Positions 23,256 through 28,539 of a stretch of DNA of 28,659 bases are shown here, piece by piece. The stretch spans positions 1-28,659 of the IMG/VR virus record IMGVR_UViG_3300018080_000473, one strand, 5' to 3'. Both the position numbers and the translations under genes were made by a program. Positions within the stretch are counted from its first letter, which is position 1, and every line of letters begins with the position of its first letter. Source of the stretch: a virus. The notes under the pieces were generated by a model, which saw only the letters and a list, made by a program, of their open reading frames with translations, ran no database searches and had not been told where the DNA came from.

Positions 23256-23480
23256 ATGGCTAAATCCACAAGTATTCTAGAGACAGATACAATTTCTTTT
23301 GATGAAGGAGATACTAATTATTTTACATTTGGAGGGGGTTACAAATTGTTACAAGCTGCTAGAAGTGATGGAGCGTTAGCTATTATGTTAGGGACACCTA
23401 CATTAATTACTCATGCAGATGCAACTCTTGCTGGATTACTTATTAAGTGGAAAAGCTTATTAAATTATATTTATGTATAA
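23256..23480 (+). CDS. Truncated fibre paralogue (74 aa)
   Basis: 74 residues: an N-terminal cassette like fibres 3 and 4 (TSILETDTISFDEGD) joined directly to the last strands of the shared terminal domain (AGLLIKWKSLLNYIYV, compare AGLTINWNAKVTYAFV in fibre 4). At DNA level GCTGGATT and TATTAA.TGGAA match the end of fibre 4. The middle of a fibre is missing, so this looks like an internally deleted copy that still has an open frame and a start with GTAGG nearby. It may be non-functional or a tiny adaptor. Confidence 0.6.
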   Translation: MAKSTSILETDTISFDEGDTNYFTFGGGYKLLQAARSDGALAIMLGTPTLITHADATLAGLLIKWKSLLNYIYV

Positions 23481-23505
23481 ACATATTAAATAAGAGGTAA
23501 AAATT

Positions 23506-24261
23506 ATGACATTACCAATTATGGGGTTTGAAGACTCCAATGGCGATCCTCAAATGAGACTTGCTATATCTGGAGGAAACCAGATGTCATTTGGTCTGGA
23601 TGACACAGACAATGATAATATAAAATTGACAGATGGAGCTAACCCTTCTTCTGGCAATGAGATTATATCTGTCGATTCAACAAGCTCTAATGCTATTAAG
23701 TTTAATAATGCATTTACTTTTCCTACAGCTGATGGAGGAGCTAATGAGGTTTTAGTAACTAATGGAGGAGGAGCCTTATCATGGGCAGCACAAGCTACTG
23801 CCGGAAATATCATTCAGGTAGTTAGTGCAAACACTACGGCATTAGTTACTTGTAATACGGCATTGCCTATAGATGATACTATTCCTCAGAACACAGAAGG
23901 ATCTGAAGTTCTTACAGTAGCTATTACTCCTGGCAATGTAAACAATAAGCTGCTTATATTATTTACAAGCGGTTATGCTCAAGGCGCTGCTGTAAATGCT
24001 GCTGTAGCCTTATTTCAGGATTCGACAATTAATGCTTTAGCTGCTTCTAGAATATTTTGTTCAAGCGCAGCCCAAGCTCCAGCATCTCAGATAGTATTAT
24101 CGCATTATATGACTGCTGGAACGACTTCTTCTACTACATTCAAAATAAGAGTTGGTCCTAACACAGGGTCTGGCAATGTTTACATAAACGGAGCTGGAGC
24201 TGCTCGTGAATGGGGAGGAGTGGCTTCTACTGTATTAACTGTTATCGAGATACAGGTATAA
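23506..24261 (+). CDS. Tail fibre/knob protein 5 (251 aa)
   Basis: The N-terminus (about 1-100) has the fibre module FGLDDTDNDNIKLTDGANPS, then FTFPTADGGANEVLVTNGGG, LSW. The C-terminus (about 105-251: NIIQVVSANTTALVTCNTAL, TEGSEVLTVAITPGNVNNKL, ALFQDSTINALAASR, STTFKIRVGPNTGSGNVYIN) has the strand order of the TNF/C1q-like jelly-roll knob at the tips of many phage fibres. It therefore probably carries a receptor-binding tip. GAGG precedes the ATG, and the stop shares one base with the chaperone-like gene. Confidence 0.75.
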   Translation: MTLPIMGFEDSNGDPQMRLAISGGNQMSFGLDDTDNDNIKLTDGANPSSGNEIISVDSTSSNAIKFNNAFTFPTADGGANEVLVTNGGGALSWAAQATAGNIIQVVSANTTALVTCNTALPIDDTIPQNTEGSEVLTVAITPGNVNNKLLILFTSGYAQGAAVNAAVALFQDSTINALAASRIFCSSAAQAPASQIVLSHYMTAGTTSSTTFKIRVGPNTGSGNVYINGAGAAREWGGVASTVLTVIEIQV

Positions 24262-24623
24262 TGACGCTAAAGTATTATATTAGAGAAAAAGGCAACGGTG
24301 CTTATTGCATAAGTGAAGGAGAGGACATTCTTTACAATAATGATTGTGTCGAAGTCCCTCCTTGTCCTGATGCATTAAGATATCGATGGGATAATAACTC
24401 AAATGAATGGGTATTGAATGAAGAGTTAATTATGGGCATTCTTCGATCAAAAAGAGATATGGAACTTAATCGAACTGATAAGTATATGACATTAGATTAT
24501 CCTATAAGTGATGAAGAAAGGAAAAAACTTATTCAGTACAGACGGGATTTAAGAAACTGTCCCAATAAAGACAACCTTGAGGACAGAGTATTGCCTGAAT
24601 GTCCTAAGAAATTTATCAATTAA
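24261..24623 (+). CDS. Tail-fibre assembly chaperone-like protein (120 aa)
   Basis: The start is taken at ATG 24261, which overlaps the previous stop by one base (TAATG). The C-terminal half, ILRSKRDMELNRTDKYMTLD, YPISDEERKKLIQYRRDLRN, CP, matches the 'R..RN..L..TD....D.P.....K..W..YRQ.LRD.P' signature of phage tail assembly chaperone proteins (PF16778-like). Encoded right after a fibre, these proteins usually help fold or trimerise it. The N-terminal half is a small beta domain (KYYIREKGNGAYCISEGEDI). It has five cysteines, rather many for a phage cytosolic protein. Confidence 0.7.
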   Translation: MTLKYYIREKGNGAYCISEGEDILYNNDCVEVPPCPDALRYRWDNNSNEWVLNEELIMGILRSKRDMELNRTDKYMTLDYPISDEERKKLIQYRRDLRNCPNKDNLEDRVLPECPKKFIN

Positions 24624-24637
24624 TAACCTGAGGTTAT

Positions 24638-24766
24638 ATGTTAAAGAAGATAAAAAGTTTTTTGATTAAATTAAAGAAGCCAGTATTATGGCTTTTGGTA
24701 ATTACGGCATTAGCTTTAATTATCTGGTATGCGTCCATAAAGATATGGGCAATTACTACATGCTGA
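24638..24766 (+). CDS. Small membrane protein (42 aa) at end of late operon
   Basis: MLKKIKSFLIKLKKPVLWLL, then VITALALIIWYASIKIWAITTC. It has a basic N-terminus (six lysines in the first 14 residues), then one transmembrane helix at about 16-36. GAGG lies six bases before the ATG at 24638, 14 bases after the chaperone-like gene. The positive N-terminus predicts N-in, C-out. Small size and the last position before the terminator would suit a pinholin- or lysis-type protein, but no endolysin is visible nearby, so the role is open. Confidence 0.6.
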   Translation: MLKKIKSFLIKLKKPVLWLLVITALALIIWYASIKIWAITTC

Positions 24767-24805
24767 TAAGAAAAGAAATTTTTATTATTCATATTTTCCT
24801 TTGTT

Positions 24806-24846
24806 AAGTCTGTAGTTTTCGAACACATTTCTACAGACTTTTTTAT
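24806..24846 (+). terminator. Intrinsic terminator of the rightward late operon
   Basis: Perfect 10-bp stem AAGTCTGTAG (24806-24815) / CTACAGACTT (24831-24840), 15-base loop, followed by TTTT ATTTAT. It ends transcription of the fibre cluster. Confidence 0.85.
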
Positions 24847-24850
24847 TTAT

Positions 24851-24880
24851 AAAAAAAAAGCCTACAAATTAATGTAGGCT
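24851..24880 (-). terminator. Intrinsic terminator of the leftward early operon
   Basis: Read on the reverse strand: perfect 8-bp stem AGCCTACA/TGTAGGCT (24873-24880 with 24859-24866), 6-base loop, followed by a run of T's (the A-run 24851-24859). Together with the preceding hairpin it separates the two convergent arms. Confidence 0.85.
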
Positions 24881-24919
24881 AACAATTATAAAACAGGCCT
24901 TCTATAAAAGAAGATATGC

Positions 24920-25246
24920 TTAGTCTACTGAAGAATTTTCTTTTTCTTCAACTGATTCTTTTTGGTCCTTTTCTTCTTCTGGTTTTTCTTCGACTATTTC
25001 TTCTTTAACTTCTTCAAAAGGCTTATCTTGATCGGTATTAATTTTAACAGAGACTGCTTCTTCTTCTGAAGTTAATAGAAAGGCTATAACATCTTTACAT
25101 CTGATGATAAGCGTTTTAAAGACAAAAAACTTATTATTCATAAGAATGGATGACATGTTTTCGGAAAGGGCTGCCTGTTCTTTTTCGGTTACTTCATATT
25201 TTATGTTTTGAGCTGTAGTAAAATAAAAGTTGATAAAGTATTTCAT
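24920..25246 (-). CDS. Hypothetical acidic-tailed protein (108 aa)
   Basis: The N-terminal domain of about 70 residues (MKYFINFYFTTAQNIKYEVT, LIIRCKDVIAFLLTSEEE) is small alpha/beta with no membrane segment. It is followed by a highly acidic low-complexity tail of about 35 residues (EEVKEEIVEEKPEEEKDQKE). The ATG overlaps the upstream stop by four bases (ATGA), so it is coupled. It is the last gene before the leftward terminator. Acidic tails are common in DNA-mimic and single-strand-binding-type proteins, but nothing else supports such a role. Confidence 0.65.
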   Translation of the reverse strand: MKYFINFYFTTAQNIKYEVTEKEQAALSENMSSILMNNKFFVFKTLIIRCKDVIAFLLTSEEEAVSVKINTDQDKPFEEVKEEIVEEKPEEEKDQKESVEEKENSSVD

Positions 25247-25509
25247 TTTTTCTTTCCTTTAATTTGTGGTTTAAAATCTTGATTAATTAATAAGTTATGG
25301 ATCTTTTCTAATTCTAAAAAAACATTCAATATATCTTTTTTCAGCTTATCTATTTCATCTTTATGATCGACAAAGGTTTTGCTTAATGTCTCATGCAGAT
25401 AAGAGAGCGACTCCATTAAGCGCTTAAGGCGGGAATGGACATAATATATGGCGACACTGGAACAAGCCAATGCTATTATGGCTATTAAAACAAAGTCTAC
25501 TGTATTCAT
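25243..25509 (-). CDS. Membrane-anchored coiled-coil protein (88 aa)
   Basis: The start is placed at ATG 25509 because GGAGG lies six bases upstream; a longer frame from 25551 would bury that site. An N-terminal transmembrane helix (residues about 5-24, DFVLIAIIALACSSVAIYYV) is followed by basic residues (HSRLKRL) and a coiled coil of about 50 residues (DKLKKDILNVFLELEKIHNL). The basic residues just after the helix predict a cytoplasmic C-terminus, which argues against an i-spanin. Holin-like or structural membrane roles remain possible. The stop overlaps the next start. Confidence 0.6.
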   Translation of the reverse strand: MNTVDFVLIAIIALACSSVAIYYVHSRLKRLMESLSYLHETLSKTFVDHKDEIDKLKKDILNVFLELEKIHNLLINQDFKPQIKGKKK

Positions 25510-25627
25510 TAGAAACCTCCGTATTCTTTCAGAAATGGCTTTTAAATCCATTATCTTTTAAATTTGGTATAATCCCATGCCTAAACAAAAGATAGCTCAT
25601 TTATGACCCCTTAAAATGCGAGTATGA

Positions 25628-25978
25628 TCATTTCTTAGCTTTGAGCCCTTGTTTAAATTTACTATACAGCCCTTCCTTCCATTTATCATGAGGCCAGACA
25701 TCTTTTATAACAAGTCTTGCTTTATCCAAAAAAGTATTGTATTGCTCTTGAGTTCCAAAGACAAAGGGAGAGTATTTAATGCCTTTAATCTTGGGGTGCT
25801 TAAGCTTGGGTAAGTAAATACAGTAAACGGGAGCACCAATGAACCGATACTGAACTAAGCACCCCTTGATCTTAAAAGAGAAGGTTTCTATGTCTATGTC
25901 AAAATCAGCAAAGCCGGATAAAGGCTTTTTTCGGACAGGAGGAAGGGGAGTGAATTTAGCTAATGTTATCTGCATCAT
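25628..25978 (-). CDS. Hypothetical protein (about 116 aa), possible SpoVG-like fold
   Basis: The frame is open from farther upstream, but the likely start is ATG 25978 or 25975 (MMQITLAKFTPLPPVRKKPL), close to the end of the preceding gene. The region LSGFADFDIDIETFSFKIKG, CLVQYRFIGAPVYCIYLPKL has the same strand pattern as the preceding protein's 'LKGYFNVRIPKW...IN...FE....WIGLPCKF'. The two may be diverged tandem paralogues with a small beta-sheet fold like SpoVG. The C-terminus is helical and basic (LYSKFKQGLKAKK). The function is unknown. Confidence 0.55.
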   Translation of the reverse strand: MMQITLAKFTPLPPVRKKPLSGFADFDIDIETFSFKIKGCLVQYRFIGAPVYCIYLPKLKHPKIKGIKYSPFVFGTQEQYNTFLDKARLVIKDVWPHDKWKEGLYSKFKQGLKAKK

Positions 25979-26291
25979 TATGCCCGTAAATATCATCCAT
26001 GCTAAAAAGTTTATCTTGCTCTTTTGCATACAGATATTCAGCCATTCTAGCAATACAAGCTTCTTGAAATTTAGCCATCATATCTGAATCAAATACGATA
26101 TAGTCATATTGCTTAATAAACTTATCTCCTTCTTTTTTAAACTTACATGGCAACCCAATCCATTTATCATTTTCTTTTTCAAAATAAGCTATATGATTAA
26201 TCTCCATATTCCATTTAGGAATTCTTACATTAAAATATCCTTTTAAAGCTTTATTTCCTGAAATGGGCTCATAATCAACTATTTCTATCAT
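25956..26291 (-). CDS. SpoVG-like phage replication-region protein (111 aa)
   Basis: 111 residues. NKALKGYFNVRIPKWNMEIN, HIAYFEKENDKWIGLPCKFK matches the pattern 'L.GF..V..P.....I....... ....W..LP.K', common in small unannotated phage proteins near replication genes and reminiscent of SpoVG, a small DNA-binding protein. The C-terminal half is helical (MMAKFQEACIARMAEYLYAK). It starts with GGAG six bases upstream and overlaps the end of the Hc1-like gene by 17 bases, so it belongs to the same transcript. Confidence 0.6.
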   Translation of the reverse strand: MIEIVDYEPISGNKALKGYFNVRIPKWNMEINHIAYFEKENDKWIGLPCKFKKEGDKFIKQYDYIVFDSDMMAKFQEACIARMAEYLYAKEQDKLFSMDDIYGHNDADNIS

Positions 26292-26466
26292 CTTTCTCCG
26301 CCTCTATTGATGCTTTTCTATACATTTTTCCATAAACAGCAAGCTTTAATGAGTTCTTTCTTGCCCTTTGAGCAGCAGCCTTATTGCCGCCTCTGGCTTT
26401 TGAAAGATTTAACTTAAATTCGTCAATATGATTAAAAAGAATATCGTAAAGTTCATCTAGATCCAT
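26275..26466 (-). CDS. Histone H1/Hc1-like DNA-binding protein (63 aa)
   Basis: The start is set at ATG 26466 (GAGG five bases upstream); an in-frame ATG at 26496 would overlap the promoter. A helical N-terminus (MDLDELYDILFNHIDEF) is followed by LSKARGGNKAAAQRARKNSL, KLAVYGKMYRKASIEAEK. This closely follows the core of the chlamydial Hc1 family as I know it ('L.KAERGNKAAAQRVRTDSIKL...AKVYRKESIKAEK'). Hc1 condenses the chromosome in chlamydial elementary bodies; related H1-like proteins occur in some other bacteria. The long lysine/alanine tail of cellular Hc1 is absent. It may compact phage DNA or modulate host nucleoid structure. Confidence 0.75.
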   Translation of the reverse strand: MDLDELYDILFNHIDEFKLNLSKARGGNKAAAQRARKNSLKLAVYGKMYRKASIEAEKDDRNS

Positions 26467-26494
26467 AATAACCTCTGTGTTTATATGTAGATGC

Positions 26495-26522
26495 ATTATA
26501 TGCTGTCTGATATTTTGTGCAA
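26495..26522 (-). promoter_or_regulatory. Leftward promoter for the Hc1-like gene
   Basis: On the reverse strand, TTGCAC (26517-26522), 16 bases, consensus TATAAT (26495-26500), about 29 bases before the ATG at 26466. It lies just after the stop of the preceding gene, so the Hc1-like gene can be expressed separately from replication. Confidence 0.6.
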
Positions 26523-26529
26523 GCTTTTT

Positions 26530-26820
26530 TTATTTAATATCTATTTTAGAACAACATCTTTTGTAAGTTTTTTTTAATAAATCATCAAACTCAAAAGGAG
26601 GATGTTCATAATCTAAAGAAATTCCTTCTGAGGACCTCTTATGATTAATAGCCCAAAGAAGAAGAAACTCAATGTGGCTTTCTCGTGCAGTTATCTTCAT
26701 AATGCTGTGCTCAACAGGATTATAATCAGATGCTGCTAATGTAAAGGGATCAAACTTCTCAGCAAATATCTTTGCCTTTTCACGGTTCTCATTAATCCAT
26801 GCCCAATTATGTTCGTTCAT
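26530..26820 (-). CDS. Hypothetical protein coupled to the replication initiator (96 aa)
   Basis: 96 residues: MNEHNWAWINENREKAKIFA, a helical tryptophan-rich start, then IMKITARESHIEFLLLWAIN, and a basic C-terminus (LLKKTYKRCCSKIDIK). The hydrophobic stretch FLLLWAI is too short for a membrane span. Its ATG overlaps the initiator's stop by four bases (ATGA), so the two are co-translated. Position next to a replication initiator suggests a helicase loader or accessory replication factor, but no Walker motif is present. Confidence 0.6.
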   Translation of the reverse strand: MNEHNWAWINENREKAKIFAEKFDPFTLAASDYNPVEHSIMKITARESHIEFLLLWAINHKRSSEGISLDYEHPPFEFDDLLKKTYKRCCSKIDIK

Positions 26821-27884
26821 AAATCACCTATCATCTTTTTAGCTTTTTCCATTAAAGGCTTACAGGAATTATAAAAACTTTCATCAGCATATTCCGTAGT
26901 TAATAAGTGGTAAAACTTTTTTAAAGAACGTTGGAATTTTACTTCTTTGTTATAAACCTCGAAATAATTAGGCTTCAAAACAAGAAAGCCCACTTTGTCT
27001 TGCCAATAAGCGTCGTTAGCCTTTTTACCATTAAACCATGAATAATATGAATTATAGAGCTCGTTTAAGACCTCTTCCTCTTGGTCTTTAAGGGAGGGGG
27101 GGCTGCCGGAACTTGGGGGGTGGGTTCTTTCTTTCTCTCTCATTGAACGGAAAGCTTCTTTATTACTTGCACGTTCATTAGCCCTTGAAAACCAATTTCG
27201 TAAAAAAGACCTCCACTTTTTCTTGTGTTTAGCTTTGGTAGGTTCAGACTTTATCCATTCAATAGCTTTTAATAGTTCTATTTCTAGGTCTATTGAAGGA
27301 TAAAGCTTTTTCCAAGAAAGCTTGTCTTGCTCAGTTATGTTGATAAAGTCATGTTTTATAAAGTCATAATTAATATCAAAATCAGGCTTCGAAAGTGTGA
27401 TTTCACTATTCGAAGCTATTATAGGAGTATTATTTATAATACTCGTTTTAGTATCTGGTTTAGTATCTGGTATAGGTGTGGGGATATCCCTTTTTCCATT
27501 TGGGGATATCCCTTTTTCCATTTGGGGATTTAGCCGTGGGGATTTTCCAATAAAATATATCTCATTAATAAAAGCATACCATTTTGTTCGATCATAATAA
27601 TTTTTACAAAGTAAAATGGGTTCATGGGCTTTATTTTCAGTTTTTCTAACTTTCTCAGTAACTAATTTATATAATAAATCCCTTACTTGATCTTTACTCC
27701 AATAAGGAAAAATAGCAGCAATTTCTTCTAAAGTTTGATATGTCCAAGTTCTTCCTTCTTTAAAGTTACGATTAAGTCTTTTGTTCTGATAGATCCAAAA
27801 TTGAAAATGATGAATTAGAATAGCTTCCTCAACAGAATATTGAGCAGCCAGTTCTATATCAAAAGAATGATGAATGGATCTCAT
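26817..27884 (-). CDS. Replication initiator, DnaD/lambda-O-like, with origin repeats inside the gene
   Basis: 355 residues. Residues 1-110 form a winged-helix domain (QYSVEEAILIHHFQFWIYQN; RTWTYQTLEEIAAIFPYWSK; DQVRDLLYKLVTEK; YYDRTKWYAFINE), a pattern common in phage and plasmid initiators of the O/DnaD type. A repetitive linker (about 112-148, containing NPQMEKGISPNGKRDI and PDTKPDTKT) is followed by a helical C-terminal domain (about 165-355). The gene has an AAGGAGG site five to seven bases before ATG 27884. The linker DNA carries iteron-like repeats and hairpins, as lambda O carries ori-lambda. It probably binds the origin and recruits the host helicase. Confidence 0.8.
   Translation of the reverse strand: MRSIHHSFDIELAAQYSVEEAILIHHFQFWIYQNKRLNRNFKEGRTWTYQTLEEIAAIFPYWSKDQVRDLLYKLVTEKVRKTENKAHEPILLCKNYYDRTKWYAFINEIYFIGKSPRLNPQMEKGISPNGKRDIPTPIPDTKPDTKTSIINNTPIIASNSEITLSKPDFDINYDFIKHDFINITEQDKLSWKKLYPSIDLEIELLKAIEWIKSEPTKAKHKKKWRSFLRNWFSRANERASNKEAFRSMREKERTHPPSSGSPPSLKDQEEEVLNELYNSYYSWFNGKKANDAYWQDKVGFLVLKPNYFEVYNKEVKFQRSLKKFYHLLTTEYADESFYNSCKPLMEKAKKMIGDL
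27386..27545. repeat. Iteron-type replication origin inside the initiator gene
   Basis: Plus-strand order: hairpin GCTTCGAA...TTCGAAGC (27386-27393/27409-27416), with inner AGTG/CACT; perfect inverted repeat GAGTATTA-TTTA-TAATACTC (27425-27444); a 12-bp tandem direct repeat TTTAGTATCTGG (27447-27458 and 27459-27470); then a 22-bp unit starting GGGGATATCCCTTTTTCC at 27480-27501 and 27502-27523, with partial copies GGGGATTT at 27524 and 27538. This matches the lambda layout of initiator iterons within the region between its two domains. Confidence 0.6.
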
Positions 27885-27926
27885 ATAACCTCCTTAAATT
27901 TTAAATAATTAATTCATTGTTTGTAA

Positions 27927-27955
27927 TATATAGTATGGTTATATATTATTGTTAA
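27927..27955 (-). promoter_or_regulatory. Possible leftward promoter for the initiator
   Basis: On the reverse strand, TTAACA (27950-27955), 17 bases, TATATA (27927-27932), about 45 bases before the initiator ATG. It lies in very AT-rich DNA and overlaps a rightward promoter-like match (TTGTTT 27917-27922, 17 bases, TATATA 27940-27945). Confidence 0.35.
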
Positions 27956-28080
27956 TGTAGTTTCATAGTACTCATTTGAAACTCCTTAGATTTTACAAGT
28001 TTGTATTTATTTCTGTAAAACCGTGTATGTGTCTTTTGAAAACTTTCTTTGGTTAGATTGCATTCAGTTTTCATACACAT
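27952..28080 (-). CDS. Possible small ORF (42 aa) or leader upstream of the initiator
   Basis: Reverse-strand frame MCMKTECNLTKESFQKTHTR ... MSTMKLH, basic, 42 residues. Its own upstream Shine-Dalgarno sequence is too distant (about 14 bases). Near its end an AAGGAG with good spacing precedes an in-frame ATG at 27975, which would give the 7-residue peptide MSTMKLH, a typical leader-peptide size. Either the 42-residue protein or only the short leader may be made. No family is recognised. Confidence 0.3.
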   Translation of the reverse strand: MCMKTECNLTKESFQKTHTRFYRNKYKLVKSKEFQMSTMKLH

Positions 28081-28091
28081 TTTTACATAAG

Positions 28092-28118
28092 AGACCTCCC
28101 AAAAAGAGGTCTTTTTTT
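28092..28118 (+). terminator. Intrinsic terminator for a short rightward RNA
   Basis: AGACCTC (28092-28098) / GAGGTCT (28106-28112), 7-base loop, followed by seven T's. No plus-strand gene lies upstream within 3 kb, so it should end a short RNA started in the 27.9 kb region, antisense to the initiator leader. Confidence 0.65.
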
Positions 28119-28173
28119 ATATATGATTGAGTTTAATTAAGTTATATATTGACGTTAAATTGACAAATCTTTT

Positions 28174-28236
28174 AAGCTCATTGCGCTAAGCTATTTAGCG
28201 AAACTTGAGCTTGTAGCGACAGCGCGAATTGAGCTT
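28174..28236. repeat. Nested inverted and direct repeats in the replication control region
   Basis: AAGCTCA (28174-28180) pairs with TGAGCTT (28206-28212), enclosing CGCTAA/TTAGCG (28184-28189/28195-28200). A second TTGAGCTT follows at 28229-28236. The segment is richer in G+C than its surroundings, and two TTGAC motifs lie just before it (near 28149 and 28160). No protein is apparent. It may be a structured leader, a regulatory element or a remnant of an inserted repeat. Confidence 0.45.
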
Positions 28237-28262
28237 ATTTCTTGTTTAACCATTTCTTTTTT

Positions 28263-28508
28263 TTATGTTTCAATTTCTGCTTCTAAGGTAGCAAATAAAA
28301 ATTCTCCACTTTCTCCGGGAGCAGAGGGAATTGCTAGCCAATGAGTCATTTCATATTGTCTTATTGCATCAACTGGATCAGTTTCAAATCCCCAACAATA
28401 AATTCCTATGTCTTTATTTAGATAGTTTATTCCAATACTAAATTGACCCACTAAAGGCTTAGCATTATTAATAGAAATCCACTTCATAAGGGGTTTATTT
28501 TTTCTCAT
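28263..28508 (-). CDS. DUF551-family protein (81 aa)
   Basis: 81 residues starting MRKNKPLMKWISINNAKPLV with GGAAG seven bases upstream; an internal ATG (28487) is the alternative start. KWISINNAKP...GQF and THWLAIPSAPGE are the two hallmarks of DUF551 proteins ('WI.V.D.LP..GQ.VL......' and '..THW.PLP..P'), small proteins of unknown function frequent in phage early regions. Here the usual 'LP' is 'KP'. It is followed by about 180 bases without a clear gene. Confidence 0.65.
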   Translation of the reverse strand: MRKNKPLMKWISINNAKPLVGQFSIGINYLNKDIGIYCWGFETDPVDAIRQYEMTHWLAIPSAPGESGEFLFATLEAEIET

Positions 28509-28539
28509 TATGTAACTTCCTTAATTTATCTATTTTCAT
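28495..28539 (-). CDS. Possible 14-residue linker ORF
   Basis: MKIDKLRKLHNEKK, with GGAAG upstream and an ATGA overlap with the partial gene on its 5' side. It runs over the start of the DUF551 gene. It may only couple translation of the two neighbours. Confidence 0.25.
   Translation of the reverse strand: MKIDKLRKLHNEKK

Noticed and set aside
25530-25598. 23-residue reverse ORF (MSYLLFRHGIIP...) before the membrane coiled-coil gene
   Set aside because: It has a plausible AGGGG site but is too short, has no recognisable features, and ends just before the next ribosome site. It could be a leader, but I cannot support it.
27480-27523. 22-bp direct repeats as a possible CRISPR array
   Set aside because: The copies are directly adjacent with no spacers and lie inside an initiator gene, so iterons are a better explanation.
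27327-27597. Two plus-strand frames with repeated ISLFPFGDIPFSIWG-type sequence
   Set aside because: They are the antisense of the initiator linker repeats; the repetitive peptides come from the iterons, not from a real protein.
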